NCBI GenBank assembly: GCA_002393165.1
Contig: DGIF01000031.1
Coordinates: forward strand, 1-23,581
DNA from: Candidatus Saccharibacteria bacterium UBA3829
GTDB lineage: Bacteria > Patescibacteriota > Saccharimonadia > Saccharimonadales > Saccharimonadaceae
Reading direction: 5' to 3'
DNA length: 23,581 bases
The notes under the pieces are model-generated. The model had not been told where the DNA came from, ran no database searches, and saw only the letters and a list, made by a program, of their open reading frames with translations. Shown here in pieces: positions 7,323 through 14,594 of the stretch. The position numbers and the translations under genes were made by a program. Numbering within the stretch: the stretch's first letter is position 1; each line of letters begins with the position of its first letter.

Positions 7323-9138
7323 GAAGAAATTGACGCCAGCAGAAATTGCAGCCCAAGCTGAAGCTATGGAAATGGCGGAGATTCAGCGGGCTTTTGAGCA
7401 GGGTACGAATACGCTAAGGGATTTGATTTCACCGTCTGCAATCGAGATCCATTCGGATTATTTTCGGTTAGGTACGAAATATGGGCGTACGTTGTATGTG
7501 TATGGTTATCCGCGGTCATTGTACACGGGTTGGATTTCGCCGATTATTAATATGGATGAGGTGATTGACGTTTCGATGTATATTTATCCAGTGGAGTCTG
7601 CGGTCATTATGAAAAACTTGAAGACAAAAGTGACGCAGCTGGAAGCTTCTTTGAATTTGAATGCCGAGAAAGGCAAAGTGCGCGATCCGCAACTTGAGGC
7701 GGCAATCAACGACGCGGAAGAGTTGCGAGACAAATTGCAGGTTGGCGCGGAGAGATTTTTCCGGTTTGGACTATATATTACTTTGTGGGCAGATTCTTTG
7801 GATGAGTTAAAGTTTGTGCAACAGAAAATTGAAACGGTGTTTGGTCAACAAATGGTGTTTTCGAAAGTGGCGAGTGCGCAGCAGGAGCAGGGTTTGAATT
7901 CGACAATGCCGCAGTGTTCTGATCAGTTGCAGATCCGGCGGAACATGAATACTGGAGCGATTTCGACATCGTTTCCGTTTACGTCGGCGGATTTGACGCA
8001 GGATAAGGGCATTTTGTACGGAATTAACATGCATAATAATGGATTGGTGATTTTCGACCGCTTTAGTTTGGAAAATGCCAACATGGTGGTGTTCGCGAAG
8101 TCTGGTGCTGGTAAGTCATTTGCGGTAAAACTGGAAGCGCTCAGGTCAATGATGGTGGGGAGTGAGATTATTATTATCGACCCGGAAAATGAGTATTCGA
8201 AATTGTGCGATGCGGTGGGCGGCTCGTATATTAGGCTGTCGCTTAATTCGGACGTGAGAATAAATCCGTTTGATTTGCCAAAAGTGGTGGACTCGGAAGA
8301 TGCAAACGACGCTTTGAGGGCAAACTTAGTGACGCTGCATGGTTTGTTTAGGTTGATGTTAGGCGGGAATCAGATTGCGTCGAATGGCCAAGTAGTACCG
8401 GCGCTGAGTGCGAATGAGGAAGCAGATCTAGATCAGGCATTGATTGATACATACGCGCGAGCTGGCATTACGGCTGACCCGTTGACGCATCAGTCTACGC
8501 CGCCGACGATTATTAATTTATATGATACGTTGCTTCATATGGAAGGGACGGGGCCGCAATTGGCGCAGCGATTAAGGAAATATACGACTGGCACGTTTGC
8601 GGGAATTTTCTCGCAACAATCGAATGTGGATATTAACAACCAAATGGTGGTATTTAATATTCGAGATCTTGAGGATGAGCTTAGGCCGGTGGCGATGTAT
8701 ATTGTGCTGTCACATATTTGGAATGTGGTGCGAGCACAACAAAAGAAGCGACTTCTCATCGTGGATGAGGCATGGCAGTTGATGAAATATGATGACTCGG
8801 CGAATTTCTTGTTCTCGCTGGCGAAGCGAGCAAGAAAATATTATTTAGGCCTTACGACGATTACGCAGGACGTGGAAGATTTTATGAGCTCGAAGATGGG
8901 ACGGGCGATTGTGGCAAACTCTTCGATGCAGCTGCTACTCAAGCAATCTGCTAGCGCGGTGGATGTGTTGTCTGATGTGTTTAAGCTGACGGAAGAGGAG
9001 AAACGGCGATTGGCGAACTTTCCGGTGGGGCAAGGTCTGTTCTTTGCGGGGCAGAACCATGTGCATATTCAGGTGATCGCAAGCGAAACGGAGGAGAATT
9101 TGATAACAACGAATCCGAATGCGAGTACCAGGAGATGA
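7315..9138 (+). CDS. virB4: VirB4-family T4SS ATPase (607 aa)
   Basis: This is the AAA+-like ATPase that powers pilus assembly or substrate transfer at the inner membrane. Walker A is SGAGKSF (residues 263-269), with IIIIDPENEYSKL shortly after. Walker B is LLIVDEAWQLM at about 479-489. A late motif TTITQDVEDF and the Q-rich region near GRAIVANSSMQLLLKQ are typical of VirB4/TraG-like ATPases. Residues 1-240 hold the remaining VirB4 N-terminal fold (YGRTLYVYGYPRS). The Shine-Dalgarno AAGGGA lies just before the ATG, within the end of the preceding gene. It ends in TGA, 17 nt before the start of the secreted hydrolase gene. The ATPase call is very secure. Confidence 0.93.
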   Translation: MARKKLTPAEIAAQAEAMEMAEIQRAFEQGTNTLRDLISPSAIEIHSDYFRLGTKYGRTLYVYGYPRSLYTGWISPIINMDEVIDVSMYIYPVESAVIMKNLKTKVTQLEASLNLNAEKGKVRDPQLEAAINDAEELRDKLQVGAERFFRFGLYITLWADSLDELKFVQQKIETVFGQQMVFSKVASAQQEQGLNSTMPQCSDQLQIRRNMNTGAISTSFPFTSADLTQDKGILYGINMHNNGLVIFDRFSLENANMVVFAKSGAGKSFAVKLEALRSMMVGSEIIIIDPENEYSKLCDAVGGSYIRLSLNSDVRINPFDLPKVVDSEDANDALRANLVTLHGLFRLMLGGNQIASNGQVVPALSANEEADLDQALIDTYARAGITADPLTHQSTPPTIINLYDTLLHMEGTGPQLAQRLRKYTTGTFAGIFSQQSNVDINNQMVVFNIRDLEDELRPVAMYIVLSHIWNVVRAQQKKRLLIVDEAWQLMKYDDSANFLFSLAKRARKYYLGLTTITQDVEDFMSSKMGRAIVANSSMQLLLKQSASAVDVLSDVFKLTEEEKRRLANFPVGQGLFFAGQNHVHIQVIASETEENLITTNPNASTRR

Positions 9139-9140
9139 TG

Positions 9141-9149
9141 TGGTATAAT
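9141..9149 (+). promoter_or_regulatory. Extended -10 promoter, leaderless hydrolase gene
   Basis: TGGTATAAT ends exactly 6 nt before ATG 9156, the same geometry as at prgI. It starts 2 nt after the virB4 stop codon. Its position argues that ATG 9156, not ATG 9135, is the real start. Confidence 0.65.
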
Positions 9150-9155
9150 AAAGTT

Positions 9156-10634
9156 ATGAATGTTTTGAGGAGATTCGTGATTTTTGTGGTGGCGGTGGTG
9201 ATTGGTTTTATCACGCCAGTGTCGACGTATGCATTAGGTGGTCGTCCGACATTGGATGAGTTGCAGTATTATGCGGAGGTCGGGAATCGTTTATGGAATG
9301 GTGCTGGCGGCGGAAATTGCTACGGGACGTTAATGGGTTCAACTATCTTTGAAAAAATATTGTCAGCACTTCTTGGTATGGGGTTAAATGAGGTAGCCGC
9401 CGCTGGGGTGTATAGCAATATGATGGCGGAAGGACTTGGTGATGGCCAATTGCTTATACACGAGTATGGAGTAGATTCCAGAGACGATATAGGTACCTGG
9501 TATCGCGCCGCGACTGCATATGGACCGAATGGCTTGTATGTTCAAGAAAAGGACGTAAGGGATCTATACAATGTAGATATCATGCATGGTATGGGGCCAA
9601 ACGGGTGGTCATATGGTCTTAGAGTACTTTTTCTTGAAGTTCTGGCAGAGCATGGTGTAGAGAGATATGCGACGGAGTGGGACGATGAAAGAGGCGTGTA
9701 CGTATACCAAGGCAGAAAATATAATTATGATGGCTTAGTGGAACTTCTTGGCGAGCAGGAAGCAGACAGGATCTTGTTAGCGGTACTAGATTTCTTCAAG
9801 AGGCTTTACTTAGATAACGAATTTTACGATAGGCCGTTTAATAGTAAAGGGCCGCTTGGCCGTTTTGTGGTTGGGCAGAATGATATAGACGCGCAGGGGT
9901 TAGCTAAATATGGAATAACTAAGGGGATGTCGCTTTCAGAAGCGCTGAACTTAGTTGCTACACCGCATGAGGCGGCAGAGCTGTTCTTCACGACTGCCGA
10001 AATGCCGGGCTGGTCAACTTTTAATGGGCATGATAACCATGGATATAGGGCCGATGAAGGGCTAGAACTGATTCAGTCTGCAGGGCTTACCGCAAGCGGG
10101 GCGACCAGCTGTAATGACAACAGCGGGGTTGTGGGAACGGCGTTGGCGTTAGCTTGGAACAGGGAAACAGAAGGTAGGCATGCAAAGGATGACCCAAAGC
10201 CGGAATACGTGACAGCGATGCACACCGTGGGGACATGGTACACGCCTGGCCCTTGTGGTAGCGGGGGTGTTTGTGCTCCGAATGGTGCGAGCTGCGACAT
10301 CTTTGTCAGCACAGTAATGCGGTATTCTGGCTTGGACGAAGATTTTCCGCCGTATGGCCCTAAGACGCAGCAAAACTATATGGCTGGGCACCCGGAGTTG
10401 TACCAAGAAATTGAGAATATGGGGAATGCCTCGAATTTGGAGGCTGGTGACATTTTTGTAATTGCGGAAGGCGGAAATAGCCATATTCTTATATATATGG
10501 GGATAGAGGATGGTAAGTGGATGCAGGCGTCAGCCTCGTTTAACGGTCGGACTGGCGAGTATTTTTCGTATGAGGAGTACGGTCGCAACAACGGGAGATA
10601 TAAGTACCGAATTTTTAGGTGGGTGGGAAATTAA
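9156..10634 (+). CDS. Secreted two-domain peptidoglycan hydrolase (phage-lysozyme-like + NlpC/P60- or CHAP-like), VirB1-like role
   Basis: A signal peptide (residues 1-26, ending STYA) leads a 492-aa secreted protein. Residues 60-310 resemble the phage-tail-lysozyme-type domain found in CPR wall enzymes. They begin with GLNEVAAAGVYSNMMAEG, where Glu92 is the candidate acid, and end with HEAAELFFTTAEMPG. Residues 340-492 look like a cysteine peptidase or amidase: NGASCDIFVSTVMRYSG (Cys380) and LEAGDIFVIAEGGNSHILIYMG (His443) are the expected catalytic pair. It would cut glycan and peptide bonds to let the T4SS-like apparatus cross the wall, as VirB1 does, or act on a host wall in an epibiont. 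ATG 9135 is 21 nt upstream in frame but has the promoter inside it, so 9156 is preferred. The next gene starts 2 nt after its stop. Confidence 0.75.
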   Translation: MNVLRRFVIFVVAVVIGFITPVSTYALGGRPTLDELQYYAEVGNRLWNGAGGGNCYGTLMGSTIFEKILSALLGMGLNEVAAAGVYSNMMAEGLGDGQLLIHEYGVDSRDDIGTWYRAATAYGPNGLYVQEKDVRDLYNVDIMHGMGPNGWSYGLRVLFLEVLAEHGVERYATEWDDERGVYVYQGRKYNYDGLVELLGEQEADRILLAVLDFFKRLYLDNEFYDRPFNSKGPLGRFVVGQNDIDAQGLAKYGITKGMSLSEALNLVATPHEAAELFFTTAEMPGWSTFNGHDNHGYRADEGLELIQSAGLTASGATSCNDNSGVVGTALALAWNRETEGRHAKDDPKPEYVTAMHTVGTWYTPGPCGSGGVCAPNGASCDIFVSTVMRYSGLDEDFPPYGPKTQQNYMAGHPELYQEIENMGNASNLEAGDIFVIAEGGNSHILIYMGIEDGKWMQASASFNGRTGEYFSYEEYGRNNGRYKYRIFRWVGN

Positions 10635-10636
10635 TT

Positions 10637-11620
10637 ATGGAAAGTTTTATTTATAGACATAGGAAAAAGATAGCCGTTGGTGTGGGGTTGGCGATTTTGG
10701 TAATACTCGTGGTCGGTATATATAACGCCGTTGAGAGAAGCCTAAGTACGGCCACAATAAATATTACAGTATCACCATTGATTGCTAAAGTGAAAATTGA
10801 TGGGAGAGAGTATGATGCCACCAACATGATAAAGATTCGTCCGGGTACTTACGAGGCAGAAGTTTATGCGGATGGGTTTATAACAAAAAAGATAGAATTG
10901 GTAGCGGTGGGAGACGAAGTGACCGATCTATCGTTGTACCTTGATCCAACGGAAGAAAATAGCGATTGGTACGATGAACACGTTTGGGATAGCACGGCCA
11001 AGGGAGATATTATAAGCGACAATGCCATACGAGAGTTTTATGCGTTGCAAGAAGAATATCCGATATTAAATTATGTACCATATAATACGTTTACATACAT
11101 AATTGGTTATGAGAATGAGTGTGAAGAAAATGGCGGTGGGTTGTGCTTAATTATTGATGCAGATTTCGGTTATAGACGCTATGCGATTCAATATTTACAG
11201 GAAACTGGACAAGATTTGTCGGATTATTATGCGAAGGGGAAGAATTATAAATCCCCCTTTCAGCAAATTGAATTTAGTGTTCCTGACGAGTTGAGCTTTT
11301 CTGGTGTGGTGAGCGGGACTATAATGGAACCGGGACGTGCAAACGAAATCGTTAGTGTGGTGGACAAGTACATTAAACAATCCTTTAGTTCGGAGAAATA
11401 TGTAGAGATTGGACAGATTAAGAATTATGACAATAAGTTTTTCGGTGTGACACTAATGGTCTACGATGGGGCTGATGGTGTGGTGTATGATATATACAGA
11501 ATGGTGGTGGGCATGTTTGATAATAGATGCTTAATCCTTACGAATGCGGATATGATTTTGTCGTGGCGCATGAATCCTCGGGTGCCGAGAGAAGTGCTGC
11601 GTTTGGTGAACAGTCTTTAG
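10637..11620 (+). CDS. Membrane-anchored PEGA-domain protein (327 aa)
   Basis: A basic N-terminus (YRHRKK) and one membrane helix (residues 11-31) are followed by a PEGA-like beta domain at about 42-103. Its pattern is INITVSPLIAKVKIDGREYDATNMIKIRPGTYEAEVYADGF, with the G-x-Y-x-x-x-x-x-x-G-[YF] core of the family. The remaining 220 residues are not recognised; two cysteines (ENECEENGGGLC) may bridge. The topology places the bulk outside the cytoplasm. ATG 10637 lies 2 nt after the stop of the hydrolase, so coupled translation is expected and the two products probably act together at the wall. A GTG at 10619 would also open the frame but lies inside the previous gene. A surface or wall-binding accessory role is inference. 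Confidence 0.7.
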   Translation: MESFIYRHRKKIAVGVGLAILVILVVGIYNAVERSLSTATINITVSPLIAKVKIDGREYDATNMIKIRPGTYEAEVYADGFITKKIELVAVGDEVTDLSLYLDPTEENSDWYDEHVWDSTAKGDIISDNAIREFYALQEEYPILNYVPYNTFTYIIGYENECEENGGGLCLIIDADFGYRRYAIQYLQETGQDLSDYYAKGKNYKSPFQQIEFSVPDELSFSGVVSGTIMEPGRANEIVSVVDKYIKQSFSSEKYVEIGQIKNYDNKFFGVTLMVYDGADGVVYDIYRMVVGMFDNRCLILTNADMILSWRMNPRVPREVLRLVNSL

Positions 11621-11643
11621 CACTCTTGCATTCCAAGTGCTAG
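11617..11643 (+). promoter_or_regulatory. CIRCE element (HrcA operator) upstream of dnaJ
   Basis: TTAGCACTC-N9-AAGTGCTAG. The left arm (11617-11625) is a perfect match to the CIRCE consensus TTAGCACTC-N9-GAGTGCTAA. The spacer is exactly 9 nt. The right arm (11635-11643) matches 7 of 9 positions. The left arm overlaps the stop codon of the PEGA gene, and the -35 of dnaJ lies inside the spacer, so bound HrcA would block RNA polymerase. Confidence 0.88.
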
Positions 11644-11654
11644 TGGAGTATAAT
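11626..11654 (+). promoter_or_regulatory. dnaJ promoter, near-leaderless
   Basis: TTGCAT (11626-11631) and TATAAT (11649-11654) have a 17-nt spacer. The ATG follows 7 nt after the -10, so the transcript begins at or next to the start codon. The promoter is embedded in the CIRCE element. Confidence 0.8.
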
Positions 11655-11661
11655 GTAGAGA

Positions 11662-12582
11662 ATGGCAGAGAAAAGAGATTATTATGAAGTGCTTGGAGTT
11701 TCCAAGAACGCGTCGGACGACGAGATTAAGAAGGCGTACCGAAAGTTGGCGGTAAAATATCATCCGGACAAAAATCCGGGTGATAAAGAAGCCGAGGCGA
11801 AGTTCAAGGAGATTTCGGAAGCGCACGAGGTGCTTTCTGACAAACAAAAGCGAGCGCGATACGACCAGTTTGGCCATGCCGGAGTGGGTGGTGCGTCTGG
11901 TGGGGCATATGGCGGATTTGGCGGCGGTAATCCGTTTTCGGGCGGGGCCTTTAACTTCAATGGACAGACTTTCAACTTTGACTTTGGCGGTGGCGGAGCA
12001 TTTGACGACATTCTCGGTAGCTTATTTGGCTTCGGCAATGCCGGAGCGAGGCGTCCGCGTAAGGGAGCGGACTACCAAACGAATGTCACGTTGACTTTCG
12101 AAGAGGCGATCTTTGGCGTGACGAAGACCGTCTCGGTTGATGGGGCGAGCTTGAAGGTGAAAATTCCGGCAGGAATTGACGACGGGATGTCGATTAGGCT
12201 GCGCGGGAAAGGCGGCGCGGCGCCAGAAGGTGGCGAGCCAGGTGACCTTTATGTGCGAGTGAGAGTGAAGCCGCATAAGTCGCTCACGCGGGAGGGCGCG
12301 ATTATCCTGTCTGAACAGACAATCGACATGGTGGATGCAGCGCTAGGTTGCGAGATTGAAGTAGAAACGGTTGATGGCGTGGTGACGATGAAAGTGCCGG
12401 CCGGAACGCAGTCTGGGACGCCGTTTAAGCTGTCCGGGCACGGAGTGCCGTTTAGAGCTGACGGCGATCGTGGGCCGCACATTGTGACCGTGATAGTAGA
12501 AACGCCAAAAAATTTGTCTAAAAAGCAAAAAGAGTTGCTAGAAGAATTTAAGAATAGTAAAAAACGGGGATTTTGGAACTAA
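11662..12582 (+). CDS. dnaJ: DnaJ-family co-chaperone without zinc finger (type II, CbpA-like)
   Basis: The J-domain occupies residues 1-70 with the essential HPD at 34-36, which stimulates DnaK ATPase. A Gly/Phe-rich linker spans about 73-130. The two beta-barrel client-binding domains follow directly (about 131-290), ending with SKKQKELLEEF. None of the four CxxCxGxG repeats of classical DnaJ is present, so at 306 aa this is a type II J-protein. It is under a CIRCE operator, which means that HrcA and probably dnaK are elsewhere in the genome. The ATG lies 7 nt after a TATAAT, leaving no room for a Shine-Dalgarno. A 7-bp inverted repeat (GGATTTT / AAAATCC, 12568-12587) overlaps the stop codon and may protect the 3' end. 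Confidence 0.92.
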   Translation: MAEKRDYYEVLGVSKNASDDEIKKAYRKLAVKYHPDKNPGDKEAEAKFKEISEAHEVLSDKQKRARYDQFGHAGVGGASGGAYGGFGGGNPFSGGAFNFNGQTFNFDFGGGGAFDDILGSLFGFGNAGARRPRKGADYQTNVTLTFEEAIFGVTKTVSVDGASLKVKIPAGIDDGMSIRLRGKGGAAPEGGEPGDLYVRVRVKPHKSLTREGAIILSEQTIDMVDAALGCEIEVETVDGVVTMKVPAGTQSGTPFKLSGHGVPFRADGDRGPHIVTVIVETPKNLSKKQKELLEEFKNSKKRGFWN

Positions 12583-12607
12583 AATCCACCATTGAATACG
12601 CCTAAGC

Positions 12608-12636
12608 TTGCTATTCTTGGCAGGTTGGTGTATAGT
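12608..12636 (+). promoter_or_regulatory. Promoter of the 75-aa hypothetical gene
   Basis: TTGCTA (12608-12613), a 17-nt spacer and TATAGT (12631-12636). Transcription would start near 12643, just before ATG 12646. It lies inside the longer reading frame opened by TTG 12592, which argues for the later start. Confidence 0.5.
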
Positions 12637-12645
12637 GAGGGTGAA

Positions 12646-12873
12646 ATGGGTTATTTGGAAGAGATGTTAGTCAGAAATGGCGTAATTTATCGCACGCCTG
12701 ATAGTGGCTCCTTTTATATTGAAGGGAGTTTGTTGTCTAATTCGCTAGTAGTGCGAAATTCATCTGGTTTGGTAACACATCGGATTGAACGTGCGTGCAA
12801 TGGAGTGGACCTTGTGGTGCGCAACATTTCTACGGGTTGCGTGGAGATGAGAATTAACGCCAGCATTTTGTAG
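12646..12873 (+). CDS. Hypothetical small protein (75 aa)
   Basis: I do not recognise this protein. It has no membrane helix or signal peptide. The chain is beta-rich in appearance, with repeated short stretches such as GSLLSNSLVVRNSSG and VDLVVRNISTGCVEMRI, possibly two related beta hairpins, and two cysteines. ATG 12646 has GAGGGTG a few bases upstream and a plausible promoter ending at 12636. A TTG at 12592 in the same frame would give 93 aa but has no ribosome site and begins 10 nt after the dnaJ stop. It is on the same strand as its neighbours and its codon use is similar to theirs. That it is a real gene is likely but not certain. Confidence 0.5.
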   Translation: MGYLEEMLVRNGVIYRTPDSGSFYIEGSLLSNSLVVRNSSGLVTHRIERACNGVDLVVRNISTGCVEMRINASIL

Positions 12874-12910
12874 CACTAATTTTGATATGGGGGGACTAAA
12901 ATCATAAGAA

Positions 12911-12931
12911 ATCACGAGGACGTGATATAAT
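12911..12931 (+). promoter_or_regulatory. Operator-like palindrome overlapping an extended -10 upstream of rny
   Basis: ATCACG (12911-12916) and CGTGAT (12921-12926) form a perfect 6+6 inverted repeat with a 4-nt centre. Its right arm runs into TGATATAAT (12923-12931), an extended -10. A dimeric repressor bound here would cover the promoter. The regulator is unknown. Confidence 0.55.
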
Positions 12932-12980
12932 AATAATTGTAATATTTAAAATTTAAATTTGATGTTATTTGTTAACCCGC

Positions 12981-12989
12981 TGGTATAAA
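12981..12989 (+). promoter_or_regulatory. Second candidate -10 for rny
   Basis: TGGTATAAA is an extended -10 about 35 nt upstream of the rny ATG. An A/T tract (12938-12960) with the 12-bp palindrome AAATTTAAATTT lies just before it and could act as an UP element. Confidence 0.45.
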
Positions 12990-13023
12990 GAAAAATATCA
13001 GCAAAAACAATTAGAAAGGGAAT

Positions 13024-14541
13024 ATGGAAATTGCAATTCCGATTATTGCCGCAGTGGTAGGCCTTGCCGTGGGTGCAGGTGGAATTTTTGCGTACAATAA
13101 ACACAATGAAAATGGGGGAAAGGACAAGGCGGAAGATTTAGTGCGAAAGGCTAAAAGAGAGGCTTCCGACATTGTACTAGCAGCGAAGAAAGAAGCCGCG
13201 GAGGTGACTTCGAAAAATCAAGCTGAGGAAAACGAACGTCGAAAGGAATGGAAGAAGACGGAGAATCGCTTGAGCGAGCGTGAGATGACGCTTGATGCGA
13301 AGCTTGACACACTCGAGAAAAAGACCGAGAAATTGGGCCGAGAGGAAAAAGAGATTGAGGCGCTTAAGGGCGAGATTCGAGAAATTCGTGAAAAGCAGCA
13401 TGAAAAGTTGGAAAAGATTGCTGGTTTGTCAAAAGCGGAAGCGCGTGAGAAGCTGATGAAAATGACCGAAAACGATATTAAGCAGGATTTAGTGGATCTC
13501 GTGGTAAAAGAGCAGAAGGAAATTAAGCACGATATTGATGAGGTGGCACAGGCTTTGCTGTTGACGGCGATGGAGAGGATGTCGTCGGAGGTGACTGCAG
13601 ATAGAACGGTGACGGCACTCAAGCTTCCAGATGACGATATGAAGGGGCGAATTATTGGTAAAGAAGGTCGTAACATTCAGGCTTTGCAACGCGCTACTGG
13701 CGTTGACATTATGGTGGACGATACGCCGGGCATGGTGGTATTGTCATCATTTGATCCGATTCGGCGACAGGTGGCGCGGTATGCTTTGGAACGGTTGATG
13801 AAAGACGGACGAATTAACCCGTCGTCAATTGAAGAGGCAGTGTCTAAGGGCGAAAAGGAAATCGAAAAAGAAGTAGTGCGCGCAGGTGAAGACGCGGTGC
13901 GTGAAGTTGGCCTGGTGGGGATTCCGCGGGAGTTGGTGCACTTGCTCGGTGAATTGAAATTTAGGACGTCATATGGGCAGAACGTGTTGCTCCATTCAAT
14001 TGAAATGGCGCATGTGGCGGGGATGATTGCGGAAGAAATTGGAGCAGACAAACGAGTAGCGAAGACGGCGGCGTTACTTCATGATGTGGGCAAGGCGGTA
14101 ACTCATAAGATTGAAGGTAAACATGCGGAGATTGGCGCAGAATTAGCGAAGAAGTATGGTATGCCGGAGCCGGTGGTGCACGCGATGGCGGCGCACCATG
14201 ATGACATTGAGCCAACGACACCAGAGGCAATCATCGTGAAGATTTGTGACTCGATGAGTGCGGCGCGACCTGGTGCTAGGAACATTTCGGCTGAGAACTT
14301 TGCGGAGAGAATGCGCGACCTTGAGAATATTGCAACTTCGTTCCCGGGGATCGATAAGGCCTATGCGATTTCAGCGGGACGTGAAGTTCGGGTGATTGTG
14401 GAACCAAAACAGATCGATGATTTGTCGGCACTGAAGCTCGCGCGTGATATCGCGAACAAGATTGAAGCGACAATGAGCTACCCGGGCGTAATTAAAGTGA
14501 ATGTGATTCGCGAAACACGGGCGGTTGAGTACGCAAAATAA
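13024..14541 (+). CDS. rny: Ribonuclease Y (membrane-anchored endoribonuclease)
   Basis: RNase Y starts mRNA decay at the membrane. The order is classical. An N-terminal membrane helix spans residues 3-25. A long, highly charged coiled coil covers about 30-185. A KH RNA-binding domain starts at 205 with the signature GRIIGKEGRNIQ. The HD metal-dependent phosphohydrolase domain follows, with HSIEMAHVA (His324) and LLHDVGK (His353-Asp354), then KHAEIGAELAKKYG and AAHHDD. The C-terminal domain ends near EYAK. The length of 505 aa is usual for the family (about 520). The start is ATG 13024 with AAAGGG 3 nt upstream. No key residue appears to be missing. The upstream 150 nt carry two candidate promoters and a palindrome. 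Confidence 0.96.
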   Translation: MEIAIPIIAAVVGLAVGAGGIFAYNKHNENGGKDKAEDLVRKAKREASDIVLAAKKEAAEVTSKNQAEENERRKEWKKTENRLSEREMTLDAKLDTLEKKTEKLGREEKEIEALKGEIREIREKQHEKLEKIAGLSKAEAREKLMKMTENDIKQDLVDLVVKEQKEIKHDIDEVAQALLLTAMERMSSEVTADRTVTALKLPDDDMKGRIIGKEGRNIQALQRATGVDIMVDDTPGMVVLSSFDPIRRQVARYALERLMKDGRINPSSIEEAVSKGEKEIEKEVVRAGEDAVREVGLVGIPRELVHLLGELKFRTSYGQNVLLHSIEMAHVAGMIAEEIGADKRVAKTAALLHDVGKAVTHKIEGKHAEIGAELAKKYGMPEPVVHAMAAHHDDIEPTTPEAIIVKICDSMSAARPGARNISAENFAERMRDLENIATSFPGIDKAYAISAGREVRVIVEPKQIDDLSALKLARDIANKIEATMSYPGVIKVNVIRETRAVEYAK

Positions 14542-14563
14542 TTTAAAAATAACTTGTTTAGTG

Positions 14564-14588
14564 TATAATTGAGGCAGAATAAAGGAGG
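14564..14588 (+). promoter_or_regulatory. -10 and strong ribosome site of the WG-repeat gene
   Basis: TATAAT (14564-14569) is followed at 14581-14588 by AAAGGAGG, a near-perfect Shine-Dalgarno. The spacing (6 nt) fits ATG 14595 and not the TTG at 14592. The -35 is weak. Confidence 0.6.
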
Positions 14589-14594
14589 ATTTTG

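Noticed and set aside
7315..9138. UGA recoding (Gracilibacteria/Absconditabacteria code)
   Set aside because: The VirB4 frame ends at TGA at a sensible C-terminus, and the other long genes read through without needing UGA as an amino acid.
12568..12587. Terminator after dnaJ (GGATTTT / AAAATCC)
   Set aside because: The stem is A/T-rich, overlaps the stop codon and has no T tract after it; at most it is a 3' stabilising hairpin.
13218..13676. 152-codon minus-strand reading rich in Ser and Phe
   Set aside because: It is antisense to the Lys/Glu coiled coil of RNase Y, which always gives Ser/Phe-rich complements.
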